DNA of 64,000 nt. It comes from Candidatus Melainabacteria bacterium (GTDB lineage Bacteria; Cyanobacteriota; Vampirovibrionia; Obscuribacterales; Obscuribacteraceae). The position numbers and the translations under genes are program-made. The notes below the pieces were generated by a model. That model was not told where the DNA came from and did not search any database. It worked only from the letters and a program-made list of their open reading frames with translations. Location: contig RXJR01000026.1 in NCBI GenBank assembly GCA_003963305.1, positions 1-64,000 of the forward strand, given 5' to 3'. Of the stretch, positions 8,087-17,257 are shown piece after piece (within the stretch, counting starts at the first letter, position 1; each line of letters opens with the position of its first letter).

Positions 8087-11000
8087 TGGTGAGCGGCTTC
8101 CAGAGTGACGGCTGGTACGACGTTTACCGGCGCAAAAAATCCAGCGCTCCTTCCGGTCAATCAGGTAAGAGGAAAGGTGGTGGCGGCGGTGGTGGTGGCA
8201 AAAAATCTCGTCTTGGGCGAGTTGGTGCGCCAGGTCGACTCATACCCAAAGACGGGTCATATGCCACCAAACGGAGCGTCATCATAAAAGCAAAATATTC
8301 AAAAACAACTGCAGATTCTGATTATCACATTCAGGCTTGGTTGACATACTGCTCGAAAGAGAAAAGCAGAGAGAATGCTGATAGCCCTGTTCTTACTCGT
8401 GAGCGGATAGACGAGATCCTGCAAGGTGAGCGTCCCTCCAACCAGTTTGAATTAAGAGACCCAGAATTCTTCAGTGCTACCCGTCAGCTAATTTCGCGGC
8501 AAGAAGCCATAAAAACAATTTCCGACAATAAAGGCAGTCAAATTGCAGACTACGAAATAATTCTGAGTCCAGGTGATCGAACTATTGACCCATATGAGTA
8601 CACCAGAGACCAAATGTCGGCGCTGGAAACGAGGTTGGGTCACAGCCTCATTTGGGTGGCTAACGTACACCGCGATACGGGACCGGACCAGGCGCACATA
8701 AATGTCACCATCGCAGGAAAGATTCCAGGATTCAAAGAAATCGCAAAGGCTGACCGAGTTGAAGAAACGCGAGAAAAAGACCCTGCTTACTTTGCTCTCG
8801 ACTTAAGCAAAGTGTCGCCCAAAGATCAAATCAAAGGACGAGACGAAAAGACTTACACCAAATTTGACTCGTTGGAGAAACTTAAGGCTTTTGATGACTA
8901 CTGTAAAGAGAGCTTTGCCAACTGGCTTCCAAAGCCTCAATATCAAAAGCTTTGGTCATGGATCGGCGCGAAAACGAAGCATGGAGAAGATGTGTATGGA
9001 AAAGGACCACAAAAGAAAATCGAGCGAGAGATAGATTTAGATCGGCTGGAGGACAAGGACAAGATTTTAATCAGTAATCGAGCCGCTACGCCTTTTCACA
9101 CAAAAGAACAACTGGAAGCTTTTCAAACTTGGCAAGACAGCGTTCAAGACCAATCGAGGAAGATAAGCTCAGAAGATCAGTCGAAGCTGCAAGATTGGAT
9201 TAGACAGAAAAACGAACTGGGAGAAAATTACTTAGGCGATCCGCCGATGCGTGAAAAACCTGCACCGGCATTTGATACCAAGCGAAGTATTGACTTAACA
9301 GACATTCCCGAGTCAGAACGTCTAAATTTGACTGGGCGCGATTATACAAAGTTCGATACCAGCGAAGATTTGATCAAGCTACAGAACTTCGGTCTAGATA
9401 AAAAGCTGCTGTCCAACGAAAAAGAGCAACTACTTAAGAGCTGGCTCGACGCGAAGAGACAGGAGGGTGAACAAGTATTCGGAAAGCCGAAGTACAAAGA
9501 TGTAGCAATCGATAAAACATATGTTCTTGACGAAAAGAAAATCGCCAAAGACGACAAAATTCAAATAGCAAAAGAAACCTGGAGCAAATACTCATCCACA
9601 GATCAACTAATCGAGTTGATCGACAAAATTCAATATGGACTCGAACCAAAGGATGCCCGTTCCAAGCACTTTGAAAAGCTCGACCGCTGGCTTAGTGATA
9701 AAGAGAGAAACGGACACGAATTTGAGAAGGCGCCCCCCGTTCGCGAGATTGTTCATCGCTACAGAGAATTAGATTTAAGCGCGATTACGGAAGACCAACG
9801 TGTATCTGTCGGTGGCAACATAATCACAAAGTTTCATCCGCTCGAAGTCTTAAGAGAAGCGCGGCACGATCTCGATAAAGACATCAAAAACAGGGAGCGA
9901 GATAGCACTACTGGAAAAGACAAAAAGCTCGATAAGGACAAAGAAAGTGAGCAGTCGCAGCTCCGCGATTTTGAACTTCTTGAACGCGCAAAGTTGCAAT
10001 TATGGATCGAGTTAAAAGAACGATTCGGAGAGCCTGTAGTTGGTGCTCCTCCTACAAAAAATCTGGAAATCGATTATGGAAAAATCGGCAAGGGTGACCG
10101 AATACACAGCGACGGCAAAACTCACACAAAATACGATTCGAAAGAAGTTTTGCTTGAGGTTTCATCGGAACTCGGTCAGAAAGAAGACTCTAAGTCACAG
10201 GCGCAGAAAAGCCTTGTCGATAGTTGGATTAAGACCAAAGAAGAACTTGGTCGTGACGATGTATTTGGTGAGCCACCTCTCAAATCAATAGATGAACACG
10301 ATAAGGCGCTGGATTCAAGATATATCAAAGACCCTCTGGAACGAGCCGTAGCAGAATTGCTGGGAGAGGGTGACCTATCAGTTGAGGCAGTAAATCTCAA
10401 CCGGGCTTTGAATAAGTACGACCGTATCCGCCAATGGGAGGACAAAGACCAGCAGCATCGCCGCCTGGCCAATGAGCGCGGAGATGTCTTTCTAGACAAA
10501 GCGACACTCAACTACTTGCGCGCTCGCGGTAACGAATACGTTCATTCGGGGCGTGCCCCTATAAGAGAATTGGATCGTGAAATCGAGCGAGATCTCGATC
10601 AGTCGCGCTTAGAGCGACAAGACAGAAAAAAGGAGTTGATGCAACAAGTAATTCAGCTTCGGAAAAATCAAAGAGATGACACCGAGCGTGGTGAACAATA
10701 CTCGATAGATTTCAATAAAGAAGGTGACCCTTATCTAAAGAGAGAAACATTCGAGCGACTGCGTTTAGGTTCCCCTGATTTAACCAGAATACCGGACTCA
10801 GAGCGCCTGCTGGGACAAATTCAATTGAAAGAAATCGTACAGGAGAATGCACCCGATAAGCGCGAGAACGAAAAAAGAGACAGAGAAAGAGAAGGAAAAG
10901 ATCAGCAAGACCCAGTTCAGAATTTTCAGAATCGAACGATAAAGGAAACATTCGAAAGACTGCGCTACGGTCCATCTGAGTTAACGCAGATGCCGGACTC

Positions 11001-11286
11001 AGAGCGCCTGACCAGATTGCAAGATGTGAAACTGGCTGATTCTTCAGAGAAGTCCAACGAACCAACGGCCGACAAAGAAAAGGAAAAAGAGGAACGCGAA
11101 CAACAGGAACAAGTGACATCTTCTAGAAACACAATTCCAGATTCAGCAGCAGATAAATATCAGACACGCCAAAACATGGTCGACTCAGGCATCATGCAGC
11201 TCGGTCAAATGAACGACGCAAATAGCGAGAGCGACCGCAGCCACGACGATCAAACGAGAGAACACGAAGACGGATTACAGAGGTAA
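8086..11286 (+). CDS. relaxase with C-terminal repeats (MobA/VirD2-like)
   Basis: This is a DNA-nicking relaxase that would start transfer at oriT. The 1066-residue protein begins with a Gly-rich linker (8 Gly near residue 33), then a relaxase domain of about 200 residues. Key signature: H195-x-D197 ... H204-x-N206 in VHRDTGPDQAHINV, close to the HxDxxxxHxH metal site of MOBP/MobA-type relaxases but with Asn in the last position; YEIILSPGD precedes it. Residues about 235-735 hold six degenerate units of 75-100 residues, each with a beta-type start, a K[FY]-containing strand, helices ending in W-I/L, and a G-x-P turn. Two further copies of KETFERLR...PDSERL occur near the end. The catalytic Tyr was not identified. 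Confidence 0.85.
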   Translation: MVSGFQSDGWYDVYRRKKSSAPSGQSGKRKGGGGGGGGKKSRLGRVGAPGRLIPKDGSYATKRSVIIKAKYSKTTADSDYHIQAWLTYCSKEKSRENADSPVLTRERIDEILQGERPSNQFELRDPEFFSATRQLISRQEAIKTISDNKGSQIADYEIILSPGDRTIDPYEYTRDQMSALETRLGHSLIWVANVHRDTGPDQAHINVTIAGKIPGFKEIAKADRVEETREKDPAYFALDLSKVSPKDQIKGRDEKTYTKFDSLEKLKAFDDYCKESFANWLPKPQYQKLWSWIGAKTKHGEDVYGKGPQKKIEREIDLDRLEDKDKILISNRAATPFHTKEQLEAFQTWQDSVQDQSRKISSEDQSKLQDWIRQKNELGENYLGDPPMREKPAPAFDTKRSIDLTDIPESERLNLTGRDYTKFDTSEDLIKLQNFGLDKKLLSNEKEQLLKSWLDAKRQEGEQVFGKPKYKDVAIDKTYVLDEKKIAKDDKIQIAKETWSKYSSTDQLIELIDKIQYGLEPKDARSKHFEKLDRWLSDKERNGHEFEKAPPVREIVHRYRELDLSAITEDQRVSVGGNIITKFHPLEVLREARHDLDKDIKNRERDSTTGKDKKLDKDKESEQSQLRDFELLERAKLQLWIELKERFGEPVVGAPPTKNLEIDYGKIGKGDRIHSDGKTHTKYDSKEVLLEVSSELGQKEDSKSQAQKSLVDSWIKTKEELGRDDVFGEPPLKSIDEHDKALDSRYIKDPLERAVAELLGEGDLSVEAVNLNRALNKYDRIRQWEDKDQQHRRLANERGDVFLDKATLNYLRARGNEYVHSGRAPIRELDREIERDLDQSRLERQDRKKELMQQVIQLRKNQRDDTERGEQYSIDFNKEGDPYLKRETFERLRLGSPDLTRIPDSERLLGQIQLKEIVQENAPDKRENEKRDREREGKDQQDPVQNFQNRTIKETFERLRYGPSELTQMPDSERLTRLQDVKLADSSEKSNEPTADKEKEKEEREQQEQVTSSRNTIPDSAADKYQTRQNMVDSGIMQLGQMNDANSESDRSHDDQTREHEDGLQR

Positions 11287-11290
11287 ACAT

Positions 11291-13249
11291 ATGCCATTTG
11301 CAAGAAGAAAGACAACATTACGAGCCCCATCTCAATCAATCACGGAGATACTCACACCTGTTTTAGCAAGACAAAACTATCGAGTTGAAACGGCAAGCGA
11401 GGGATATTTTAAGTGCGTAAAACAGGATAGCGGGCGAGTTCTCCGCACAAACAAATTCGTTCGGTATGAACTGACCATCGAATGGTCTGACGAGACCAGA
11501 ACTGAGGAGCTGGAAGTACAGCTCGATGATGAAGTGACATGGCCGGAGTTGAACATAAACGTTGCAGTGGAGGAAATCAACAACACCTGGACTGGAGCGA
11601 AGTGCAAACAGGAAGCCGATAACATAATCTCACTTCTGCACCATGACCTGGAGCGCTGGCGCGAACAAAATAAGATTTGGTGCAACGACACCAGATTTGG
11701 AAGCGCGCGATGGGCACCACTGAATGAATTAAAAGAACAAAATTACATCTCGGACTCGGTAGACACTAACAGCTTTTTGATCGGGCGATATAAAGTTAGT
11801 CCGACAGAATATCGTTACCTGAGCGTTCCGCCTGGAGAGACAAAAAGACATGGTCTTGTTTGCGGTCCAACAGGTTGCGGTAAAACAGCCACCATTTTTA
11901 CGCCAAATTTGATTGAGCGTTTGGACTCTTCAGCGATAGTGACTGAAGCAACACCAGGCGGCAAGTTGCCAGATCTTTTCACCAAGACATCGGGCTGGAG
12001 AAAAAACGCCGGCCACAACATCTATTACTTCAATCCAGATGATCCAAGGTCTAATTGTGTAAATCCAATTGACCGTGTCGAAACGGTGTCACATGCGCAG
12101 GAATTAGCTGAGATCATCATCCGAAACACAACTCTAAACAGTCACGCCGGTGATCAAGTTTGGGTAACATCCGAGAGACACCTCCTGACCGGCTTGATCA
12201 TGATTGCCGCTCAGAGGAAAGGTGATCTGACGATGGTCCGAGAACTTCTTATGCAAGGACGAAAAGAACTCAAGGAGACGGTCGCCAACGGTCCTACAGG
12301 GCGAGGAAGAGACGAGTGCCTGGCAATGTTCAATCTCTCCAGCGAAGGCTTCTTAAACGGGGTCATGGTCGGTCTAGCAGTGAGATTGGCGCCGTGGTCA
12401 ATTCCGACGGTGTCGGCGCTCACTTCCAAAACCGACTTTGACCTGGCAAAACTGCCGGATGAACTGTTTACCTTTTACCTGGCGGTACCTTCTGGAAAGC
12501 GCCATGCTAAACCGGTAGCTGCGGTAATTTTGAACTTTTTGCTCGATATCATGCTCGACCAACTACGCACCCGCGACAAATTCGCACACCCGCTGATGAT
12601 GTTCTTGGATGAGCTAACCAACTTCGGTTTGATACCAGATTTGCCATCGCAGCTAACTATTTTGAGGCACGTAAATATTCCGATAGTGCTCGGTCTGCAA
12701 GATGCCGAACAACTGCGCAAAGTTTACGGTCCATCTGACGCTAAAATATTATTTTCACAACCGGCGACAAGAATATTTTTCAGACCAAACGATTTTTCAA
12801 CGGCAAAAGAGATATCAGACCAATTAGGCAATGCAACAAAACGAGACGTGACTTACAGCCGTGGATTCCCGCGATTCTACAGTCGTAAATTGATGACCGC
12901 AGACGAGGCGCGAAGTTTAGACACGCAGCGTGCAGTATGCTTTCCGCCAACCACAGATCCAATTAAACTGTGGAAGTTAAAACCGGACGAATATGATACT
13001 CGCGTCAGCATGTTTCCACCGGCATTAAGAAAAGCAGTCGATGTAAACGAAAAACTCGACGCACCAAGAAATGAATACAAATTGATGGAGGCCCAGGTCC
13101 TCAAAGAACTTCCAAAACTTTTCGATGAACCAAGGAATGCAACTGAAGAGACGGCACTCATTTCAAAACAAAACGAAAGCCTGAAGAAATTCACCCGCAA
13201 TTCGTTGCAAGAAATTTATCAGCGGCAGAGCATAAGCAAAGAATTCTGA
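11291..13249 (+). CDS. VirD4/TraG-family coupling ATPase without TM segments
   Basis: This type IV coupling protein would deliver the relaxase-DNA complex to a secretion channel. The 652-residue product carries Walker A GPTGCGKT at 192-199 and a Walker B stretch LMMFLDELTNFG at about 434-445, with the usual TraG-type C-terminal segments. The first 170 residues are polar, with a helix-strand domain instead of the two membrane helices typical of VirD4. Membrane attachment may come from the small membrane proteins encoded upstream. It starts four bases after the relaxase stop, behind AGAGGT. No VirB4 or other channel gene is visible, so the element looks mobilizable rather than self-transmissible here. 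Confidence 0.88.
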   Translation: MPFARRKTTLRAPSQSITEILTPVLARQNYRVETASEGYFKCVKQDSGRVLRTNKFVRYELTIEWSDETRTEELEVQLDDEVTWPELNINVAVEEINNTWTGAKCKQEADNIISLLHHDLERWREQNKIWCNDTRFGSARWAPLNELKEQNYISDSVDTNSFLIGRYKVSPTEYRYLSVPPGETKRHGLVCGPTGCGKTATIFTPNLIERLDSSAIVTEATPGGKLPDLFTKTSGWRKNAGHNIYYFNPDDPRSNCVNPIDRVETVSHAQELAEIIIRNTTLNSHAGDQVWVTSERHLLTGLIMIAAQRKGDLTMVRELLMQGRKELKETVANGPTGRGRDECLAMFNLSSEGFLNGVMVGLAVRLAPWSIPTVSALTSKTDFDLAKLPDELFTFYLAVPSGKRHAKPVAAVILNFLLDIMLDQLRTRDKFAHPLMMFLDELTNFGLIPDLPSQLTILRHVNIPIVLGLQDAEQLRKVYGPSDAKILFSQPATRIFFRPNDFSTAKEISDQLGNATKRDVTYSRGFPRFYSRKLMTADEARSLDTQRAVCFPPTTDPIKLWKLKPDEYDTRVSMFPPALRKAVDVNEKLDAPRNEYKLMEAQVLKELPKLFDEPRNATEETALISKQNESLKKFTRNSLQEIYQRQSISKEF

Positions 13250-13283
13250 GATACAGCACCAGGCTGAAAAGGAGAAGCAACTG

Positions 13284-13760
13284 ATGACGACAGAATCAAC
13301 GATTCCAGAGGAGTATCTAAAGAAGCTGACTGAATGCGGTTTGTGGCACTCTAAGCCTATGGGATGTTTTGGAGGTGGGGTGTGGATCGTCAAACCGTCG
13401 TCATCCAAGGGAAATAAAATTCCTGACTATGAGCCTAGCGGTTTAGTTTTTATAGATGACGGAGGAGAAGCGGTTCCAGAGCAGCCCGATTCTGACGCGC
13501 CCATGCTCTCCTTATCTCCGGACACCCAAGACAATAAATGGGTCGTACTCGGTGTGGATGGTGTTGGCGGTATGAGTGCAGCCGACTTTGTCACCATCTG
13601 GGACACTCTCGACGAAGCGATTGCAGATATAAAAGACTTCTACTTTGGCGATCCGACACGCATGAGCGCGAAGGCTGCATATCGATTAGATCCTCGTGGT
13701 GAAACAGAGAAGGCTGAACGCGAGGGACGCATGCCAAAATGGCCTTGGACCAAAGAATAG
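13284..13760 (+). CDS. hypothetical protein at end of mobilization run
   Basis: The ATG at 13284 follows AAAGGAGAA. The 158-residue soluble protein has a Gly-rich stretch (GCFGGGVW) and repeated beta-like segments, with an acidic middle and a basic end (EREGRMPKWPWTKE). The family is not recognised. It sits 34 bp after the coupling ATPase and before a terminator-like hairpin, so it is probably the last gene of the transfer transcript. It could be an accessory or cargo protein. Confidence 0.6.
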   Translation: MTTESTIPEEYLKKLTECGLWHSKPMGCFGGGVWIVKPSSSKGNKIPDYEPSGLVFIDDGGEAVPEQPDSDAPMLSLSPDTQDNKWVVLGVDGVGGMSAADFVTIWDTLDEAIADIKDFYFGDPTRMSAKAAYRLDPRGETEKAEREGRMPKWPWTKE

Positions 13761-13782
13761 AACATTGTCCATGGCAAACAAA

Positions 13783-13822
13783 AAGCGGTTCGTCTCAAAG
13801 CTGAGAGGTTCCGTTTCTTTTT
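13783..13822 (+). terminator. putative rho-independent terminator
   Basis: An imperfect stem pairing CGG...GTCTC with GAGAG...CCG closes at about 13786-13813 and is followed by TTTCTTTTT. It lies 22 bases after the stop at 13760 and would end the mobilization transcript. The stem has internal mismatches, so strength is uncertain. Confidence 0.5.
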
Positions 13823-13841
13823 GCAATATGCGCAAATACTC

Positions 13842-13957
13842 TGTCGACAAGGCTTCTGTGATAGTAGCGGGCTGCGTCGGGATGATGTCGACAAAAACCG
13901 AGTCATGTCGACACTGACAGTCCTAACTCTACTCAGATTTCAGTCTTCCTGTCGACA
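13842..13957. repeat. symmetric array of four TGTCGACA palindromes
   Basis: Exact copies of the 8-bp palindrome TGTCGACA start at 13842, 13886, 13906 and 13950. Start-to-start spacings are 44, 20 and 44, so the whole array is two-fold symmetric about 13899/13900. The chance expectation for this 8-mer is about one per 65 kb. No gene is called here. The pattern fits cooperative binding of a dimeric protein, as in partition, replication, transfer or repressor sites. A second cluster lies at 16012-16201. Confidence 0.75.
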
Positions 13958-14177
13958 GCTTCGATTAATGCAACATTTGACCAGCTTTGATTTGCCACTG
14001 GTAACCGGTATTCGAAACAGCTGTAAAAGAGATAACGCGCCGGTGGAAGCAAAGGTCGAATCCATTTTGACGCGCTTGGAAAGGGTGAAAGAACTGAACA
14101 AGTGTAACCGGATATGGTGACCTAATCGGTTAGCGCGCAACATGCGAATTCGGTCATGTCTGCAGTTAAGTTTCTTC

Positions 14178-14546
14178 CTATTTCACAGCGGTGCTCCGAG
14201 AGCCAGTCTCTGAGAAATCCACGGCCACTGTTTTTAAAAGCTCGATTGGCAAACAATACTTGCCCAAAATTTCGCTCGGTGCGCCTGCCATGATGAAATC
14301 GTGCGAACCTTCAACGATTGTTTTTGGTGACAGAGCCATAAAATAGGAAGAATCACCATCGTCTTTCATGTATTCCGCAAATATAATTTCTCCGTCGATG
14401 CCGATGGTTAGTGCAAATCCGTTAGAACAAATTAGCTGACCTGTTATTTTTGTTTGCTGATCGATAAAATCTCTCAGCTCGGAAGCTGACTCAAATGTAC
14501 GCTCCGGTGAGGTGCTATCGGCATAATCTTCGAATTTTATTTTCAT
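14178..14546 (-). CDS. Imm1-like immunity protein, copy 2
   Basis: This 122-residue protein resembles its neighbour at 14581-14970: both open with K-F-x-D-Y-A, have IGIDG (about residue 49) followed by a strand, a YFMALSP/YYMALAP segment, an SHDF segment, and a C-terminal helix ending D/EF-x-x-TG-x-RS. The last part recalls the EF-x-x-TG-x-R-P...W ending of Imm1-family immunity proteins, which neutralise nuclease or deaminase toxins. This copy stops before the Trp of that motif. Imm1 membership is pattern-based. Orphan immunity genes occur as tandem cargo in mobile elements; no toxin gene is nearby. Confidence 0.6.
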   Translation of the reverse strand: MKIKFEDYADSTSPERTFESASELRDFIDQQTKITGQLICSNGFALTIGIDGEIIFAEYMKDDGDSSYFMALSPKTIVEGSHDFIMAGAPSEILGKYCLPIELLKTVAVDFSETGSRSTAVK

Positions 14547-14580
14547 TGTGCGTCACTGATTTAGAATCAATTTGACTTTT

Positions 14581-14970
14581 TTAAACTTCTTCCCATTTCA
14601 CCAACTCGCTTCTTTGCCCGGTTTGCAAGAACTCTATGACGATTTTTTTTAGCAAGTCAAAAGGGAGACAGTGCTCACTTGCTACATAAGTCGCTGAGCC
14701 GGTCATATCGAAATCATGTGAATCTTCTTCTATTATTTGAATGGGCGCCAGCGCCATGTAATATGGCGGCATATCGTCGTTGCTTAGAAACTGCGCACAG
14801 CCAATGTCTCCATCTATACCTATTTGAAGCTGATAACCACTATCGCTTACTAATTTGCACATCATCGACTCGTTACGTTGGTCTTCCAGGAAATCGTTCA
14901 AGGAGTTAGCGTCAAGAAAATCTCGTTCCGGTAGCGGCTCTATGGCATAGTCCTTGAAATTCAGCTTCAC
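14581..14970 (-). CDS. Imm1-like immunity protein, copy 1
   Basis: This 129-residue paralog lies 34 bp upstream of the gene at 14178-14546 on the same strand; both arose by tandem duplication and have diverged strongly. It keeps the full C-terminal signature EFLQTGQRSELVKWEE expected of Imm1-like immunity proteins, and the central IGIDGDIG/YYMALAP block. It is soluble and acidic. The likely role is protection against a secreted toxin of a neighbouring cell. Specificity cannot be read from the sequence. Confidence 0.62.
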   Translation of the reverse strand: MKLNFKDYAIEPLPERDFLDANSLNDFLEDQRNESMMCKLVSDSGYQLQIGIDGDIGCAQFLSNDDMPPYYMALAPIQIIEEDSHDFDMTGSATYVASEHCLPFDLLKKIVIEFLQTGQRSELVKWEEV

Positions 14971-15194
14971 TTTTTATCTCCGATGAATGTACGGATCGTA
15001 CCATTTGGCAAAGGGTTGAGATGGAGCGCTTCGTGCAAGAAGAGGATTACAAAGAGATGCGCCAACTGTGTCGTGTGGAGTGTGTGAAGACAATACGAAT
15101 GCAGCAGCCGTTGCTCAAATAGCGACGCGAGTTTCACTTTTCAGTTGCATGTGAAAAAAGGAGAGCGGCTATGCAAGCCGCTCTCTTTGATTGA

Positions 15195-15674
15195 CTAGAA
15201 CGGAATTTCTGTTTCCGAATCGCCCCAATTTTCCAGGTTAAGTGGCTCCGAGTTAGCCTCTGGTAGCGCATCTCCAATTGCTCGCACAAATTCAGGCAGA
15301 TGTTGTCTGACATCAATCCGAACTTGAGCGGGCATCTCGATTAGCGGCTTTACCAGATAACGATTTCGCTCGTAGTCATTTTCATGGATGTAACGCGACT
15401 CGTAAACGAGACGCCATTTCGACTCATGTTTTTCCCATTTGAGCTTGATTCGCTCCGTGGCGATTTGCTCGCCATCGCTAATCCTCACCCAAGGTTTTTC
15501 TTCCAGCGAGTGCTCGATTTCAATGCACAAACCGTGTTCAGATAACCAAGCCTCCAATCGCTTGATGTCGTCTGATATCTGATCGAGATTGTTAGTGAGA
15601 TTGAGAAGACGCGGAGCAGTTACTGACGCTGCCTCACAGAGCGCAGAGTCGTGAAAGTTTATTCGATTGTCCAT
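15195..15674 (-). CDS. hypothetical protein near palindrome cluster
   Basis: Start is placed at the ATG at 15674, five bases after AGGAG; an in-frame codon at 15707 lacks a site. The 159-residue protein begins with an amphipathic helical half (LLNLTNNLDQISDDIKRLEAWL) and continues with a beta-rich half (WVRISDGEQIATERIKLKWEKHESKWRLVYE). The family is not recognised. Position between the two TGTCGACA clusters with the Imm1-like genes suggests it belongs to the same cargo. Confidence 0.6.
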   Translation of the reverse strand: MDNRINFHDSALCEAASVTAPRLLNLTNNLDQISDDIKRLEAWLSEHGLCIEIEHSLEEKPWVRISDGEQIATERIKLKWEKHESKWRLVYESRYIHENDYERNRYLVKPLIEMPAQVRIDVRQHLPEFVRAIGDALPEANSEPLNLENWGDSETEIPF

Positions 15675-16415
15675 ATATACTCCTAAAACATTCGACGAGT
15701 TCAGCAATCAAGCTGAAGACCAATCAAGGCGAGAATGTCCACTCAAGGCTAATGGGTCCAGTCAAGGACTTGTTGATCCTACAACGTCTTTTGCGTTTTG
15801 TCAGTACGCCAAATGCATATACGACAGACTCCGGTCACGTTCGGAAGAGTAATCCTTCACATTGAATAAGTTGCACCACAGTTTTCGCAAGAGCCGCAGA
15901 AGCTATTCGCTACTTTGTTCGAAAGAAACTAGCCAAATTAGCTGAAATCACTCGAACGAAGAACTGCCAATTTAGCGGACGCTATGTTAGGTTTGCCACT
16001 TGCTGATTATTTGTCGACTGATCAAACAAGGGCACAGCTAAATGCTGCGCCTGACAAAGCGCGGATCTTCCGTTATGAATGAGAACACCGTCGACACCAG
16101 AACGCTCACAGGAGCGCAAGGAACTCAGTTTGTCGACACAGAAGCCTCAACTGTCTCCGTGTAAAACCAAGCCAGGCAAGCGTTCTCACTCATTGTCGAC
16201 ATCCCTTATCCTGCCTTCGGAAAGCAACACCTACAATCAATGGAGCAACATCAAATAACAAGGCGATAACCAACAACTCAGGCGCAGCAGAAACAAATCA
16301 ACGGGGGCAACATTTTCAATCGAGGAGCCTCGAACAAAATCAAGGCGAACCAGATCAAATATCAACGGCCAATATTCATTGGGTTCTCCAATCAATGGAG
16401 CGAGATCTTTCAATT
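15675..16415. other. intergenic region with second TGTCGACA cluster
   Basis: No supportable gene lies here. From about 16012 it contains the second palindrome cluster. From about 16220 to 16410 the sequence is A-rich with repeated ATCAA-type words (TCAATGGAGC occurs near 16236 and 16392). This composition, low complexity beside clustered palindromes, is typical of plasmid replication or partition regions, but no replication initiator gene is present in the window. Confidence 0.5.
16012..16201. repeat. second cluster of TGTCGACA-like palindromes
   Basis: Copies start at 16012 (TGTCGACT), 16089 (CGTCGACA), 16131 (exact) and 16194 (exact), with spacings of 77, 42 and 63. Part of the flanks matches the first cluster in reverse: GGCTTCTGTG beside the site at 13842 recurs as CACAGAAGCC at 16136-16145. 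The two clusters therefore look related and bracket 14178-15674. Confidence 0.6.
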
Positions 16416-16547
16416 TCGCCAGGATGGTTTCGACATTTATATATCGGTGTCTGACAGACCTTAATCACAATACATTTGTCAGCTTCAGGAATCACAGTAA
16501 GCTGACGACATGAGCGGATCACGCTTAATTCACAAAGGAGCTTGAAA

Positions 16548-16982
16548 ATGATCAATCAATGCTTCGTCAGCGGTAATGTTGGCAAAAAACCTGGAAGCAA
16601 AAAATTTGAATCCGGCAAATAACTCGCTCGCTTTTCCATCGCCGTCAATCAGTATTCCAAAACCAACGACCAGCCCGAATCCCTCTGGCTAGACATCGAG
16701 TGTTGGGACGGCGTCGCTGAGCGTCTGCAAAAATGTGACCTCGACGAAGGCAAGCGAATCACCGTGGTCGGATCGGTTGCTCCTAATGTCTATCGACAAA
16801 CAATCGGTAGCGAATCCATCACTCACCGCAGGGTGAAACTGAAGATGCGACTTTTGAGGGCTTTGGTTATAAAATCGCCGAAGAGACTGTCGAGGAGGCG
16901 GAGCTTTTAGTCAGAGAAAAGTCGCCGACATCAATGAAGGTGGTTGCTGCCGGAACCTGCAAACTTGCATTGAAGCGGTGGT
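16548..16982 (+). pseudogene. decayed copy of ssb
   Basis: This is the left-arm copy of the single-strand DNA-binding protein gene. Its ATG at 16548 follows AAAGGAG. Codon 25, CAA (Gln) in the intact gene, is TAA here at about 16619. A one-base loss near 16844 (ATGCGAC against ATGCTGAC) shifts the frame before the C-terminal tail, and the original stop has become TGG. Two or more independent lesions make it non-functional. Confidence 0.85.
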
Positions 16983-17108
16983 GCCGCCTAACGTGTGAAA
17001 TTGGCAGGAATAGTGAAAGGCGGTGAAAGTCGTCTTTTGTTATTCCGAAAAAAATGAAGGTGATGTCCTTCAATCAAGGGCCGATAGCGGAAAGGTTGGT
17101 GTCTGCCA

Positions 17109-17134
17109 AAGAGTTGATAAATCAACTCTTTTTC
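17109..17134 (+). terminator. rho-independent terminator in the spacer of the inverted duplication
   Basis: AAGAGTTGAT pairs perfectly with ATCAACTCTT around a two-base loop and is followed by TTTTT-like sequence. It lies between the arms, downstream of the decayed ssb copy, and would stop plus-strand transcription before it reads antisense into the intact ssb. Confidence 0.65.
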
Positions 17135-17198
17135 TGATAGCAAGCTTGGAGCGTTATGCAAATGTATCGAATACATCGCCTTCGTTTTTGACGGAATA

Positions 17199-17224
17199 AC
17201 AAAAGGCGACTTTCGCCGCCTTTC
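17199..17224 (-). terminator. terminator of ssb
   Basis: On the minus strand AAAGGCG pairs with CGCCTTT around an eight-base GCGAAAGT loop, followed by TTGTTATT. It lies 34 bases after the ssb stop. The left arm has the corresponding, slightly altered structure near 17014-17040. Confidence 0.55.
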
Positions 17225-17257
17225 GCTATTCCTGTCGATTTCACGCGTTAGGTGGTA

